A stretch of 64,000 nucleotides of DNA from Allohahella marinimesophila (lineage in GTDB: Bacteria; Pseudomonadota; Gammaproteobacteria; Pseudomonadales; Oleiphilaceae). The number at the start of each line of letters is the position of its first letter. Position 1 is the first letter of the stretch. Positions 1-9,333 of this stretch are shown here, piece by piece. The stretch spans positions 558,001-622,000 of the forward strand of contig NZ_BAABBO010000007.1 of NCBI RefSeq assembly GCF_039538005.1. Reading direction: 5' to 3'. A model generated the notes under the pieces. That model worked only from the letters and a program-made list of their open reading frames with translations, did no database searches and was not told the origin of the DNA. The position numbers were made by a program, and so were the translations under genes.

Positions 1-192
1 CTGCCGCTCTTCAATCAGATCGGCCAGCCTGTTCAGAATCTTGCCGCGATTTTCCGGCTTTTCCAGGCGCCAGGTCTTGAACGCCTCGTCTGCACGATCG
101 ACGGCGGCTGATGCCTCGGCATCCGTAAGTATCTGATAGTCGGCAATCTTTTCGCCGGTACTGGGATTTATAGTGGTGGATGTCCCGCTCAT
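1..192 (-). CDS. NAD(P)-dependent aldehyde dehydrogenase, N-terminal fragment
   Basis: Partial gene: the first 64 codons read in from the left edge on the minus strand and the rest lies outside the window. The translation begins MSGTSTTINPSTGEKIADYQ and contains the INPSTGE element and a helix with AVDRADEAFKTW, the usual start of aldehyde dehydrogenases, closest in feel to succinate-semialdehyde dehydrogenases. I chose the ATG at 192 because a GGAG ribosome site sits six bases upstream; an in-frame ATG at 204 overlaps that site. It follows the aminotransferase gene on the same strand after about 80 bases, so the two may be co-transcribed. Substrate cannot be assigned from this fragment, and the catalytic Cys and Glu are not visible. 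Confidence 0.85.
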   Translation of the reverse strand, partial: MSGTSTTINPSTGEKIADYQILTDAEASAAVDRADEAFKTWRLEKPENRGKILNRLADLIEERQ

Positions 193-272
193 GATGATCT
201 CCATGCTGGTGATAGGATGTCATCAATGGCTTACGCTCATGCCCCACCCGCAGATGAAGTATGGCGGAGATG

Positions 273-1406
273 TCATCTTTCGGGCAGATCGCTGAGCGCA
301 CGTTCAAGATTGGCTACGGTGCCGTCGATATCATTCCATTTCTCAAGGCCAAACAGACCAACTCTAAAAGTACTAAAATCGGCCGATTCGCCAATCATGA
401 GAGGAACGCCTGCTGCCGTTTGCAGCCCTCGAGCCCTGAACCAGGCGCCGCTACGGAACTCTGGGTCGCCCGTATAACTGACGACCACACCGGGGGCCGC
501 GTAGTCAGATGCACTGACGCTCTTGAAACCAAATTCGGCGAACAATGCACGCACGCGACGTCCCAATTCAACCTGGGCCGCTTTCAGGTGGGCGAAACCA
601 GTTCCTTGGGTTTCGAGCATGTTGTCTCGGAATTTCGCCAGGGCATCGGTGGGCATGGTGGCATGGTAGGCATGTCCGCCAGCCTCATAGGCCTGCATGA
701 TTTGCCGCCACTTACCCAGATCATTGGCAAAACTGGTACTTTTCGTCTGTGCCAGCTTTTCAGAGCCGAGTTCGCTGAACATCACGATGGCACTGCATGG
801 CGATGAGCTCCAACCTTTTTGTGGCGCACTGATCAGTACATCCACATGACAGGCTTTCATATCTACCCAGAGTGCACCGGATGCGACACAGTCCAGCACG
901 AAGAGTCCACCATATTCATGCACCGCCTCGCCGATCTGGGCAAGGTAGTCGTCAGGCAGCAGCATTCCTGAAGCGGTTTCCACGTGAGGTGCAAACACTA
1001 CAGCTGGCTGCTCGTCCCTGATCGTGCGAACCACATCGTCGATCGCAGGCGGCGCGTAGGCAGGCTGGTCGCTGTGATCTACTGGCCGCGCATTCATGAC
1101 GATGGTGTCTTCAGGGATGGAACCGGCTTCGAGAATCTGTGACCAGCGATAGCTGAACCAGCCATTCCGGATCACGAGGCAGGTTGCCCCACTGGCAAAC
1201 TGTCTGGCGACAGCCTCCATACCATAGGTGCCGCCCCCAGGCACGATAGCGACCGCATCGGCGTTATAGACCTCACGCATGACACTCGAGATGTCCCTCA
1301 TGACCCCCTGGAAAGCGGCTGACATGTGGTTGAGTGCCCGATCTGTGAAGACGACTGAAAACTCTAGAAGACCCTCAGGGTCTACGGCTGGATACTGAAC
1401 TGACAC
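273..1406 (-). CDS. Class V PLP-dependent aminotransferase
   Basis: About 377 residues of a fold-type I PLP enzyme of the serine-glyoxylate/alanine-glyoxylate/2-aminoethylphosphonate aminotransferase superfamily. Visible landmarks are PGGGTYGMEAVARQF near the N terminus (cofactor phosphate region), DCVASGAL with the cofactor-ring Asp, and SAPQKGWSSSP carrying the Schiff-base lysine. The open frame extends to an ATG at 1502, but the family usually begins near LDPEGLLEYSV. The GTG at 1406 has a GAGG site seven bases upstream, so I start there. The exact amino donor and acceptor are not determinable. The downstream aldehyde dehydrogenase on the same strand suggests an amine or amino-acid degradation pair, which is an inference from adjacency. 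Confidence 0.85.
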   Translation of the reverse strand: MSVQYPAVDPEGLLEFSVVFTDRALNHMSAAFQGVMRDISSVMREVYNADAVAIVPGGGTYGMEAVARQFASGATCLVIRNGWFSYRWSQILEAGSIPEDTIVMNARPVDHSDQPAYAPPAIDDVVRTIRDEQPAVVFAPHVETASGMLLPDDYLAQIGEAVHEYGGLFVLDCVASGALWVDMKACHVDVLISAPQKGWSSSPCSAIVMFSELGSEKLAQTKSTSFANDLGKWRQIMQAYEAGGHAYHATMPTDALAKFRDNMLETQGTGFAHLKAAQVELGRRVRALFAEFGFKSVSASDYAAPGVVVSYTGDPEFRSGAWFRARGLQTAAGVPLMIGESADFSTFRVGLFGLEKWNDIDGTVANLERALSDLPER

Positions 1407-1610
1407 GGTGCTGCCTCGGCTTTGGGTGTTATCGATGTTGTCATAGAAGACCACCTCTGCAGTGTACGTGACAAGCAGTTTCAGAGTTGTGACCAAACGC
1501 ATGCCTGCTTGCGCAAAAACACTCGTCCGGCCGTCAAAAACGGCACACGAATGCTAAACTGGATCAAGACCGGTTGATGGCACCGAGTTACCGCTGAGGA
1601 ATACCCATTC

Positions 1611-2210
1611 ATGAGCATTGAAAAATTCATTGTACTTGCATTGATCGGCGGCCTGCTGATCTACATCATTTCGATGTACAACCAGTTGGTCAGCCTGCGG
1701 AATCGCTTCAGGAATGCCTTTTCGCAGATCGACGTCCAGCTTCAGCGTCGACACGATCTCATTCCCAACCTCGTGGAAGCTGCACGCGCCTACCTTGGTC
1801 ACGAGCGCGCCACCCTGGAGCAGGTCATGACGGCACGCAACAATGCTACTACGGCCACTGCAGCGGCTGCGAAAAACCCGGGCCAGGGCGAGGCCATCGA
1901 CAAGCTCAGCGCTGCCGAAACCATGCTCGACAAGGCCATGGGTCGCTTCTATGCCGTTGCAGAAGCCTATCCGGATCTGAAGGCCGACGGCACCATTTCC
2001 CAGCTGATGGAGGAGCTGTCCAGCACCGAAAACAGGGTCGGCTTCGCACGTCAGGCCTACAACGATGCCGTGATGGTGTATCACACCTACCGTGAACAGT
2101 TTCCGAGCAATCTAGTCGCAGGCTTTTGCGGCTTCACACCAACCCGGCCCTTCACCACTGAAGATCCTGCGGCCCGGCAGGGCGTCAAGGTAAATCTAGG
2201 CACGTCCTGA
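1611..2210 (+). CDS. lemA: LemA family membrane protein
   Basis: A 199-residue LemA protein: one N-terminal transmembrane helix (about residues 5-23, FIVLALIGGLLIYIISMY) followed by the family signature NRFRNAFSQIDVQLQRRHDLIPNL (split here as NRFRNAFSQIDVQ and LQRRHDLIPNL) and a long helical, mostly charged cytoplasmic or periplasmic domain. LemA proteins are widespread, and their biochemical role is not settled. The ATG at 1611 has a GAGGA site about ten bases upstream. The stop codon is one base from the GTG of the M48 peptidase gene, and LemA next to an HtpX/M48 peptidase is a recurrent pairing, implying translational coupling and a joint function in membrane protein quality control (inference). 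The C-terminal 40 residues are slightly longer than in short LemA proteins. Confidence 0.93.
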   Translation: MSIEKFIVLALIGGLLIYIISMYNQLVSLRNRFRNAFSQIDVQLQRRHDLIPNLVEAARAYLGHERATLEQVMTARNNATTATAAAAKNPGQGEAIDKLSAAETMLDKAMGRFYAVAEAYPDLKADGTISQLMEELSSTENRVGFARQAYNDAVMVYHTYREQFPSNLVAGFCGFTPTRPFTTEDPAARQGVKVNLGTS

Positions 2211-2211
2211 A

Positions 2212-4122
2212 GTGGATTTTTTTCAGCGCCAGGCTGATGCCCGCCGGTTGAGCTTTCAGCTCTGCGTCTATTTCGTGCTCGCCGTCGTTGGCATACTCGC
2301 GGCGGTTAACGTCCTGCCCTTTCTCGCGTTCAATCGCTGGTTGAAGGCTGAGCCGCAATCGTTTGCAGTCTGGATGACCGCTGAAGGCCTTTACATCAGC
2401 CTCTTCACCCTCGCCACATTTCTGTACGGCAGTTGGACGCGCGCGCAGACCATAGAGCGCGGAGGCGAACATTTGGCCGCAGCTGCTGGCGGGCAGCTGG
2501 TCGAACGAGCCTCGCAGGCGCCCGAGGTACAACGTTTCGTCCACGTGGTCGAAGAAATGAGCATAGCCTCTGGAGTGCCTCCGCCACAGATGTACATCAT
2601 GCCTCGAGAAGCGGGCCTGAATGCCTTCGTGGCTGGGTTGAGCCGGGATGACGCGGTGCTGGTGGTGACCCGAGGCCTTATCGACGGCCTGTCCCGGGAT
2701 GAGTTGCAGTCGGTGGTGGCCCACGAGTTCAGTCACATTGCCCATGAAGACATGAGGCTGAACAGCCGGATCATCATCATGCTCGGTGGCATCATGATGA
2801 TTGGCAGCACCGGCAGGCGCATGATCTCCTCCGAACGCAGACAACGCTGGTACAGTCGGGGCGCCCAGAGCGATGTGCGCCTTTTTCCGATTGGTCTGCT
2901 GCTCTGGGTAGCGGGGTCGATCGGCACCCTGTCCGGTCGCGTCATTCAGGCTGCCATCTGCCGACAGCGTGAGTATCTTGCCGATGCTGCGTCTGTGCAA
3001 TATACACGGCAGCCGGGCAGCCTGGCGTCAGCGCTGCACAAGCTCATGACGGCAGAGGACGGCACAGGTCTGCGTCATGCCGCCATGGCAGGGGAATTGA
3101 ATCACATGTGCATTGGCGAAAGCCTGTCGAGCCACCGCTGGTTCGCCTCGCACCCACCATTGACAGCAAGGATTTCAGCGGTTGACGCGAGCTTTATGCG
3201 CAGCGTGCGGATTCGCCGGAATCAGCAGTCGCTCGAACAGCGGCGAGCTGCCAGGAACAGACATGCGGACCTTTCATCAGACGCGGGCAGCACGGCGCCT
3301 GCCGCGACGACGACCCAGGCGGTGTCCGCAAGGGTTGGTCATTGGGGCGAAGTAGAAATGGCCTGGGCCATCGCGGTGCGCCTGGGGCTTGTGGAGCAAT
3401 TTGGTTCGGCGCTCGACAGGGTGGACGCTGCCGCACCGCTCCTGGTCGAACTGCTAGGCTCAGGGTTTCGCGACCTGGAGGCCCAGGGACCAGGCAAGGC
3501 GGCAAGACTGCCGCTGCTCGAATGGTTGACCGGCACATTGAAGCAAATGCCTGATGCGGACCGTGAGAGGCTACTTGGACAGGTCAGTGAGGCAGCTGGG
3601 CAGGCGCCTGTGCGCGGGCTTACCAATGTCTGCTTCGTGATGTATCTCAATCATCACCTCTGTCCAAAGCGACACGGCCTCAAGCGTAAACGCGTTAAAC
3701 GTTACGACACGGTGGCTCACGAGCTGGCGGTGCTGTTATCGCTATTCAGCAGGCTGGGTTGCAGCGCCGCAGCGTCAGTGAAGGATAATCCTGCTGACGA
3801 GCCAGCAGCTCGGTTATTTGCGGTGATCGCCTTGCAGTGGTTTCCCTTGTTGACCCTCGAGTTCAGGTCTCGAAGTACCGCTGCAGAGCTGGAACTGGCC
3901 TTACAGCGGCTTGCTCAACTGCCACCGCTGCTCAAGCCCGCGCTTATCGACGCCTGCGCCATGGCGGTACGCCATGATGATCGCATAGACGTCGGAGAGT
4001 ACGAGCTACTGCGTATCAGCTGTGAACTACTCGGCTGCCCACTGCCACCCCAGATGAGCGCGGACTACACGCCGCGTGTCGAACGCCCGCCGCTGCAATT
4101 CGACAAGTCGTTCTTGAATTGA
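2212..4122 (+). CDS. M48 family membrane metalloprotease with TerB-like C-terminal region
   Basis: A 636-residue integral-membrane zinc protease. Two N-terminal transmembrane helices (about residues 17-40 and 58-74), the catalytic HEFSH motif at residues 171-175, a hydrophobic hairpin after it (RIIIMLGGIMMIG and LFPIGLLLWVAGSIGTL), and the third zinc ligand in CRQREYLADAAS are all present, as in HtpX-type peptidases. It is about twice the usual HtpX length. After a low-complexity linker near residue 350-380 there is a roughly 250-residue helical region ending in LIDACAMAVRHDDRIDVGEYELL, which resembles TerB-like domains. The start is a GTG one base after the lemA stop, so translation is probably coupled. 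Substrates are unknown; LemA is the likely partner. Confidence 0.9.
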   Translation: MDFFQRQADARRLSFQLCVYFVLAVVGILAAVNVLPFLAFNRWLKAEPQSFAVWMTAEGLYISLFTLATFLYGSWTRAQTIERGGEHLAAAAGGQLVERASQAPEVQRFVHVVEEMSIASGVPPPQMYIMPREAGLNAFVAGLSRDDAVLVVTRGLIDGLSRDELQSVVAHEFSHIAHEDMRLNSRIIIMLGGIMMIGSTGRRMISSERRQRWYSRGAQSDVRLFPIGLLLWVAGSIGTLSGRVIQAAICRQREYLADAASVQYTRQPGSLASALHKLMTAEDGTGLRHAAMAGELNHMCIGESLSSHRWFASHPPLTARISAVDASFMRSVRIRRNQQSLEQRRAARNRHADLSSDAGSTAPAATTTQAVSARVGHWGEVEMAWAIAVRLGLVEQFGSALDRVDAAAPLLVELLGSGFRDLEAQGPGKAARLPLLEWLTGTLKQMPDADRERLLGQVSEAAGQAPVRGLTNVCFVMYLNHHLCPKRHGLKRKRVKRYDTVAHELAVLLSLFSRLGCSAAASVKDNPADEPAARLFAVIALQWFPLLTLEFRSRSTAAELELALQRLAQLPPLLKPALIDACAMAVRHDDRIDVGEYELLRISCELLGCPLPPQMSADYTPRVERPPLQFDKSFLN

Positions 4123-4200
4123 ACTCACGTCCAGCGCTGAACCAGATTCTCTGGCATGCCGTATCATCCCGCTGGAACACAGCCCGAGAGATAACAATAA

Positions 4201-5559
4201 ATGTTCGACCGCCAGGTGAGCGCCAGCGCCACAGTTTCCGATCAGCGCACGGAGCATATTTCAGGTCATACTGAACGTTTTCGGAAGGTACGAAAGGCCA
4301 CCCTTGGCCTTGTCAAAGACCTGTCCAGCGAAGACATGAGCCTTCAGTCCATGGAAGATGCCAGTCCGTCCAAGTGGCATCTCGCTCACACGACCTGGTT
4401 TTTCGAAGAGCTTATCCTCAAGCCCTTTGCCAGCAACTATTCCTGCTTCAACGATCACTTCAACTATCTCTTCAACTCCTATTATGAGGCCATAGGCGAC
4501 AGGCACCCGCGACCACTGCGTGGAATGCTGAGCCGGCCATCGAGTGATGACGTGATCGACTATCGTCATCATGTGGATGCAGCCATGACGCAGCTGCTCA
4601 GTGGTATCGACTCTGCTGATTCCGCCGAGACGTCGCAGCAAGTGCTGGCCCGTACTGAACTTGGCTGCCATCATGAAATGCAGCATCAGGAGCTCCTGCT
4701 CACTGATCAGCTGCATGCCTTCAGCCAGCATCCACTGCTCCCCCGGTGGGCACCTGAACTTCCCTTATCGAAGCCACACTCTGGTACTACTGCGTCTGCT
4801 ATGCGTTGGGTCGGACATGCTGGCGGCATCCTGTCCTTCGGGGCCGACACAGCCAACGAATCAGCGACACCTGCGCGCGCGAAGGGGTTTGCCTATGACT
4901 GTGAGGGGCCGAGACATCAGCGCCTGCTGGAACCCTTCAAAATCGCGAGCAGACCGGTCACCAATCAAGAGTGGCTCGAGTTCATGGCTGATGACGGCTA
5001 TCGAAACCCCGAGTTCTGGCTTTCAGACGGATGGGCCGCAGTCAAATCAGCGGACTGGAACGCCCCGCTCCATTGGCGCCAGGACGGAAATCGGTGGCTG
5101 CGTTTCACGCCCCATGGTGTGCGTGAGCTCGACCCACTCGAACACGTCTGTCATATCAGCTATTTCGAAGCGGACGCCTTTGCCCGCTGGGCAGGCGCGC
5201 GCCTACCAGATGAATTTGAATGGGAAGCAGTCGCCGCTGACCAGCCCTTGGAGGGACGCTTCCAGGAGAGCGGAATCTGGCTCCCTGAACGGTCGGAACA
5301 TGATGCCGGCTCAGGCATCGAGTCGCTGTTCGGCAGTGTCTGGGAGTGGACCCGCAGTGCCTTTGCGGCCTATCCCCGTTTCAGACCCCTCGATGGCGCC
5401 CTCGCCGAGTACAACGGCAAATTCATGTGTGGCCAATTCGTTCTTCGCGGTGGGGCTTTCACCAGCCCCATTGACCTTATTCGCCCGACCTACCGGAATT
5501 TCTTCTATCCACATCAGCGCTGGCAGGCCACTGGTCTGAGGCTGGCCAAGGACGATTGA
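4201..5559 (+). CDS. egtB: Ergothioneine biosynthesis sulfoxide synthase EgtB
   Basis: A 452-residue non-heme iron enzyme that joins the imidazole carbon of trimethylhistidine (hercynine) to a cysteine-containing thiol using O2. The N-terminal DinB-like half carries the iron ligands: KWHLAH (about residues 58-63) and the HX3HXE motif at His158, His162 and Glu164 (HHEMQHQE). The C-terminal half is a formylglycine-generating-enzyme/sulfatase-modifying fold with GSVWEWT and a final RPTYRNFFYP...GLRLAKDD. No egtA or egtC lies nearby, and the segment YLFNSYYEAIGDRHPRP is of the kind I associate with cysteine-using bacterial EgtB enzymes rather than gamma-glutamylcysteine-using mycobacterial ones (recollection, not aligned). 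The egtD start nearly touches its stop. Confidence 0.95.
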   Translation: MFDRQVSASATVSDQRTEHISGHTERFRKVRKATLGLVKDLSSEDMSLQSMEDASPSKWHLAHTTWFFEELILKPFASNYSCFNDHFNYLFNSYYEAIGDRHPRPLRGMLSRPSSDDVIDYRHHVDAAMTQLLSGIDSADSAETSQQVLARTELGCHHEMQHQELLLTDQLHAFSQHPLLPRWAPELPLSKPHSGTTASAMRWVGHAGGILSFGADTANESATPARAKGFAYDCEGPRHQRLLEPFKIASRPVTNQEWLEFMADDGYRNPEFWLSDGWAAVKSADWNAPLHWRQDGNRWLRFTPHGVRELDPLEHVCHISYFEADAFARWAGARLPDEFEWEAVAADQPLEGRFQESGIWLPERSEHDAGSGIESLFGSVWEWTRSAFAAYPRFRPLDGALAEYNGKFMCGQFVLRGGAFTSPIDLIRPTYRNFFYPHQRWQATGLRLAKDD

Positions 5560-5561
5560 GC

Positions 5562-6545
5562 ATGACACAAGCGGTATTGGACAGTGCAGTAACTGGCATC
5601 AGCGATGACCCCGCTACTGCCGAACTCCTGGCAGATGTGCTCGATGGCTTGAGCCAGCCACAGAAACGTCTTCCCAGTAAATACTTTTATGACCGCAAGG
5701 GCTCGGAGCTGTTCGAACAGATCTGCGAGCTACCCGAATATTATCCTACCCGCACTGAACTGGGCATGCTTGACGGCGTAGCCGCCGAGCTGTCGACACT
5801 GCTGCCGGATGTGACTGAAATCGTCGAGTTTGGCAGCGGCAACTGCACCAAAGTTGAAAAGCTGCTGAAGCATATGCCGGCAGTTCGACGCTATTTGCCG
5901 ATCGACGTGTCCGAGACCTTCCTGCTCCACCACTGTGAACGACTCGACGCGCGTTTTCCCCGTCTTGATGTCGTACCAGTGGTTGGCGACTTCACCAGCA
6001 CAGTCGATCTCGCGCCGGCAGAACAGCACAAACTTGAACCAAAGCGCCTGGGTTTCTTCCCCGGCTCGACGATCGGCAACCTGACCCACGACGAGGCCAT
6101 CGCCTTTCTCCGCACGGCAGCAGATACGCTCGGTAGCGGCAACTATCTGCTCATTGGTGTGGATACACTGAAGTCACCGAGGGTGCTGATCCCGGCCTAT
6201 GATGATTCGCAGGGCATCACTGCCGCCTTCAATCTGAACATACTCGAGCGCCTTGAGCGCGAGCTTGGCGCCGAAGTGGACATTACGCAGTTCGCTCATG
6301 AAGCACGCTTCAATGAGTCTGAGGGGCGAATAGAGATGCACCTCGTCAGTAAATCGGTGCAGTCTATTCGTCTCGCCCAGCATACCTTCGAGTTTGAACA
6401 GGGCGAGTCGATTCACACCGAAAACTCTCACAAGTACACCGACGAAGGCTTTTGCAAGCTAGCGGGGAGTGCAGGCTGGCGTTGTGAGACCAGCTGGCTG
6501 GATGAAAAGTCCCTGTTCAGCATGCATCTGCTTCAGGCCGTCTGA
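5562..6545 (+). CDS. egtD: L-histidine N-alpha-methyltransferase EgtD
   Basis: A 327-residue SAM-dependent methyltransferase that trimethylates histidine to hercynine, the step before EgtB. Typical family segments are KRLPSKYFYDRKGSELFEQI near residue 35, ELPEYYPTRTE, the SAM motif IVEFGSGNCTKVEKLL, FFPGSTIGNL, and YLLIGVDTLK. The length matches EgtD proteins. An upstream TTG at 5556 is in frame, but an AAGGA site ends nine bases before the ATG at 5562, which I prefer. The start codon follows the egtB stop after two bases, so egtB-egtD is a coupled two-gene operon. The EgtE lyase would have to be encoded elsewhere or be supplied by a general PLP enzyme. Confidence 0.95.
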   Translation: MTQAVLDSAVTGISDDPATAELLADVLDGLSQPQKRLPSKYFYDRKGSELFEQICELPEYYPTRTELGMLDGVAAELSTLLPDVTEIVEFGSGNCTKVEKLLKHMPAVRRYLPIDVSETFLLHHCERLDARFPRLDVVPVVGDFTSTVDLAPAEQHKLEPKRLGFFPGSTIGNLTHDEAIAFLRTAADTLGSGNYLLIGVDTLKSPRVLIPAYDDSQGITAAFNLNILERLERELGAEVDITQFAHEARFNESEGRIEMHLVSKSVQSIRLAQHTFEFEQGESIHTENSHKYTDEGFCKLAGSAGWRCETSWLDEKSLFSMHLLQAV

Positions 6546-6572
6546 TGCCGACCTGATCGTGCCGATGGTTCT

Positions 6573-7472
6573 CTAGAAATTGACAGTGGCACTGGCCCCG
6601 GCGGATACCAGAACATTGACCGGCGGCGTGAATGTGAGGTTTTCGTCGATCAGGAGATCATCGATATCACAAGTATAGGCGGCCGTGTACTCGCCGCCGG
6701 GTAAAAAGGCTGCCATGTAACTGAAAGTGCCATCACCATCGCCATCCGAGACGGGCACTGCCACCAGCGCGCCGCCAGAATTGGCGTTATAATCATTGAC
6801 CACTACATTTGCTCGTTCAAATATGTAAATCACGCCGCCGAACAGTTGAGGATTGTCGCAGTGTGCCCTCACCAACTCGGTGTCGACCAGTCCACCGATG
6901 GCGCCGGCCTGAGCGTTATCGACAAGACGCAGCGTTGGTCGCAAAATATAGTCGCCAGTGCCCGACCCGGTACCAGTCAGCGTAACTGACTTCCGCAAAT
7001 CAAAGTCGATGGTAAAGTCGCTCTGGCCATTGGCCAATATGGAAAAACCACCCACCAGCTTCAGGCCGGTCTGAGCGCCTGACGGGACTGTCAGATTGTA
7101 TTGCCCCCCAAGGTTATCTTTGACAAACAGGCTACCGGTCTCTTCGCTCAGATCCAGTCGCAGCCATGAGTATTTACCAGCAGGCAACTCGATAGCCTCG
7201 ACCAGCGATATGGTGTCACCGTTCTGCAGCGTCAACAGATCCAGCCGTCGCGGCTCTGGAAAGACGATGTCATGTCGCTGCCCGTCAGCCGACTGGAATG
7301 CGAGGCCGGTAAAGGTGAGAAAAACAGAGAGGAGGTTGTCGACTGGAGCATCGGTCAGGCTGAGTGACAGGGTGCCCGTAACGTCCGAGCGAGCATCACT
7401 GCCATTATTGCACCCTGCTATCATGGCGCTCAGGAGGGCCAGGCCGACGATATTCGAAGTCTTCCGTTTCAT
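6573..7472 (-). CDS. DUF4382 domain lipoprotein
   Basis: A 299-residue predicted lipoprotein: basic N terminus (MKRKT), hydrophobic stretch, and lipobox MIAGC at about residues 17-21. The mature part starts with TGTLSLSLTDAPVDN and continues with QSADGQ, RRLDLLTLQNGDTISLVEA and LPAGKYSWLRLDL, the pattern of the DUF4382 beta-sandwich domain (about residues 35-180). The remaining 110 residues resemble a carboxypeptidase-regulatory/transthyretin-like fold (DGDGDGTFSYMAAFLPGGEYTAAYTCD, quoted in pieces). I chose the ATG at 7472, which has GGAG seven bases upstream; a GTG at 7484 is in frame but overlaps that site. The function of DUF4382 proteins is unknown. The gene is convergent with egtD and on the same strand as the ABC transporter upstream of it. 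Confidence 0.85.
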   Translation of the reverse strand: MKRKTSNIVGLALLSAMIAGCNNGSDARSDVTGTLSLSLTDAPVDNLLSVFLTFTGLAFQSADGQRHDIVFPEPRRLDLLTLQNGDTISLVEAIELPAGKYSWLRLDLSEETGSLFVKDNLGGQYNLTVPSGAQTGLKLVGGFSILANGQSDFTIDFDLRKSVTLTGTGSGTGDYILRPTLRLVDNAQAGAIGGLVDTELVRAHCDNPQLFGGVIYIFERANVVVNDYNANSGGALVAVPVSDGDGDGTFSYMAAFLPGGEYTAAYTCDIDDLLIDENLTFTPPVNVLVSAGASATVNF

Positions 7473-7566
7473 GCTTCGCTCCACCGAATGGTAGCCGGAT
7501 CCGGTATCGACCAGTCAGCTGTGATCGATTCTACAACTGCGCCTGCAAGAGCACCGTCACGAAACG

Positions 7567-9333
7567 TTACCGTTCGTTGTGATCGGGTGACCTGTCAAAG
7601 TCAGTCTCCCGCAGACTCGCCATCAGATCAGCAAACAGGGCTGAACCCGCCATCACTTCCGCCAGACTACCTTCAGCGTCCACTCTGCCGTCCTTGAGCA
7701 CGATGATATGGTCGGCATACGGCACCACGGCGAGGCGGTGAGCCACGATGAGTACCGTGGCTTCGCCGCGCAGTCCCACCAAGGTCTTGAGAATGGCTGC
7801 CTCGGTCAGGGCATCGAGCGCAGAAGTCGGTTCGTCCAGCAGCACCAGGGACGGTTTCGCATACAATGCACGAGCGATGGCCAGCCGCTGCTTCTGGCCC
7901 ATCGACAATCTGACCGCGGCGCCCTCGCCTACCGGCGTCCGATCGCCTTCGGGTAGCCTGTCCAGTACTTCCTGCAGCTGGCTCTGTTCATAGGCCCGCT
8001 GCAGGCTTGGCTCATCCAGTGGTCTGCCGAACAATACATTGTCGCGCAGACTTTCAGAGCGGATCAGCACATCCTGGTCTACCAGCGCAGAGCGGGCGCG
8101 CAAGCTGGCGGCATCGATCGCCGCGTGGCTGGTATCGTTCCAGAATACCTGTCCACGGCCTGGGTTGATATTATTCAGGCAGACATCGATAAAAGTACTC
8201 TTGCCGCTGCCCGTAGGGCCCACCATCACCGTCAGTTTACCGCCTGGCAGACGGCAGGTGACATCCTGTAACGCTGCGGCCGGTCTGACAGCGCCTTCTG
8301 AAGCAGGATGATGGTAGGTCACCGATTCGAAGCGAATGTCCGGTGGACCCGCCTCGAGCGGTTTCAGACGTCTGGCCGATACCGGCTGGTCCGGCAATGA
8401 CAACAGATAGCTGATGCGGCTGGCAGCTGCACTGGTCTCGACCCAGCGCATGCCAGCCTCGATCATCGAGGCAGAAGACAGCCCTAGCAGACCGAAGAAA
8501 TACAGCAGTGACAGCTTGCGTGAACCTGCCGTTGTCGAGGTCGCCTGCATGGCCTCGACACTGCGGTCGGTAAAGATCAGGAAGATGCCCACGAAAGCCA
8601 CAAGCGAGACCACGGTCAATACATTCGTCAGCAGCCGCTTGCGAAGAATGTTCAGGAGGCTCTGCAACACCGAGCTGTTCGCCGTATTGAAACGGTAGCT
8701 GTCCGATGGCGCAGCATCGTAGGCGCGAATGATGCGCATGGTAGACAGTGTTTCCAACAGATAGTTACTCAGCTCGCCACGTCGGTTTTCCGCAGCGAGG
8801 GAGGTCTGCCGCAGACGCGAACGACGCACCAGCAGTGTGATGACCAGGGCAAAGACCACAGCCAGGAAGAGGCCCAGCTGCCAGTCGAGAAACAGCACGC
8901 TGACGAAGGCGGCCACGAAGAGAAAGGCGTTACGCATCAATATCGAGGCATTGCTTGTGAGAAAGGCATGACAGGTGGCCAGGTCGCCAGACATTCTCTG
9001 TTGCACATCGCCACCATGCAGACGGTCGATCTGCTCGGTCGGCAAGCGATGCAACTTGGCGTGAATGGCTGCTCGCACATCCGCCGCAATGCGTTCGCCT
9101 ACCGAGGTGACAGCAAAATACCGCAGCAGCACGATCGCGTAGACCGCAGCGCCAATCATTATGACCGGTCTGGTCGGGAAGCCGTCGTGGGAAGCGGCGA
9201 GCAAGAGACCAATCGCCACCATGGCCAGACCAGTCAGAATCCAGGTCAACAGAATGGCGAGCAGCCAATACCGGTATGGCCGGAAAAAATCCAGCAGTGC
9301 AGCGCCGGGCCGCAGTGTAGCTTCAGAATGCAT
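7567..9333 (-). CDS. ABC-type exporter, fused permease and ATPase
   Basis: A 588-residue half-transporter of the type I exporter family (MsbA/lipid-peptide exporter layout): six predicted transmembrane helices in residues 20-300 followed by a nucleotide-binding domain. Walker A is GPTGSGKST (about residue 371), the signature loop is LSMGQKQR instead of LSGGQ, Walker B with catalytic Glu is LVLLDEPTSALD, and the switch His is in VLIVAHRLAV. The transmembrane part contains the coupling segment FLTSNASILMRNAFL. The substrate is not evident; lipids, peptides or drugs are all possible for this family. It probably works as a homodimer since no partner half-transporter is adjacent. The ATG at 9333 is followed by a hydrophilic N terminus. 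Confidence 0.9.
   Translation of the reverse strand: MHSEATLRPGAALLDFFRPYRYWLLAILLTWILTGLAMVAIGLLLAASHDGFPTRPVIMIGAAVYAIVLLRYFAVTSVGERIAADVRAAIHAKLHRLPTEQIDRLHGGDVQQRMSGDLATCHAFLTSNASILMRNAFLFVAAFVSVLFLDWQLGLFLAVVFALVITLLVRRSRLRQTSLAAENRRGELSNYLLETLSTMRIIRAYDAAPSDSYRFNTANSSVLQSLLNILRKRLLTNVLTVVSLVAFVGIFLIFTDRSVEAMQATSTTAGSRKLSLLYFFGLLGLSSASMIEAGMRWVETSAAASRISYLLSLPDQPVSARRLKPLEAGPPDIRFESVTYHHPASEGAVRPAAALQDVTCRLPGGKLTVMVGPTGSGKSTFIDVCLNNINPGRGQVFWNDTSHAAIDAASLRARSALVDQDVLIRSESLRDNVLFGRPLDEPSLQRAYEQSQLQEVLDRLPEGDRTPVGEGAAVRLSMGQKQRLAIARALYAKPSLVLLDEPTSALDALTEAAILKTLVGLRGEATVLIVAHRLAVVPYADHIIVLKDGRVDAEGSLAEVMAGSALFADLMASLRETDFDRSPDHNER

Noticed and set aside
1554..2084. 176-codon minus-strand frame opposite lemA
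   Set aside because: Antisense to a clear LemA protein with ribosome site; no recognisable features.
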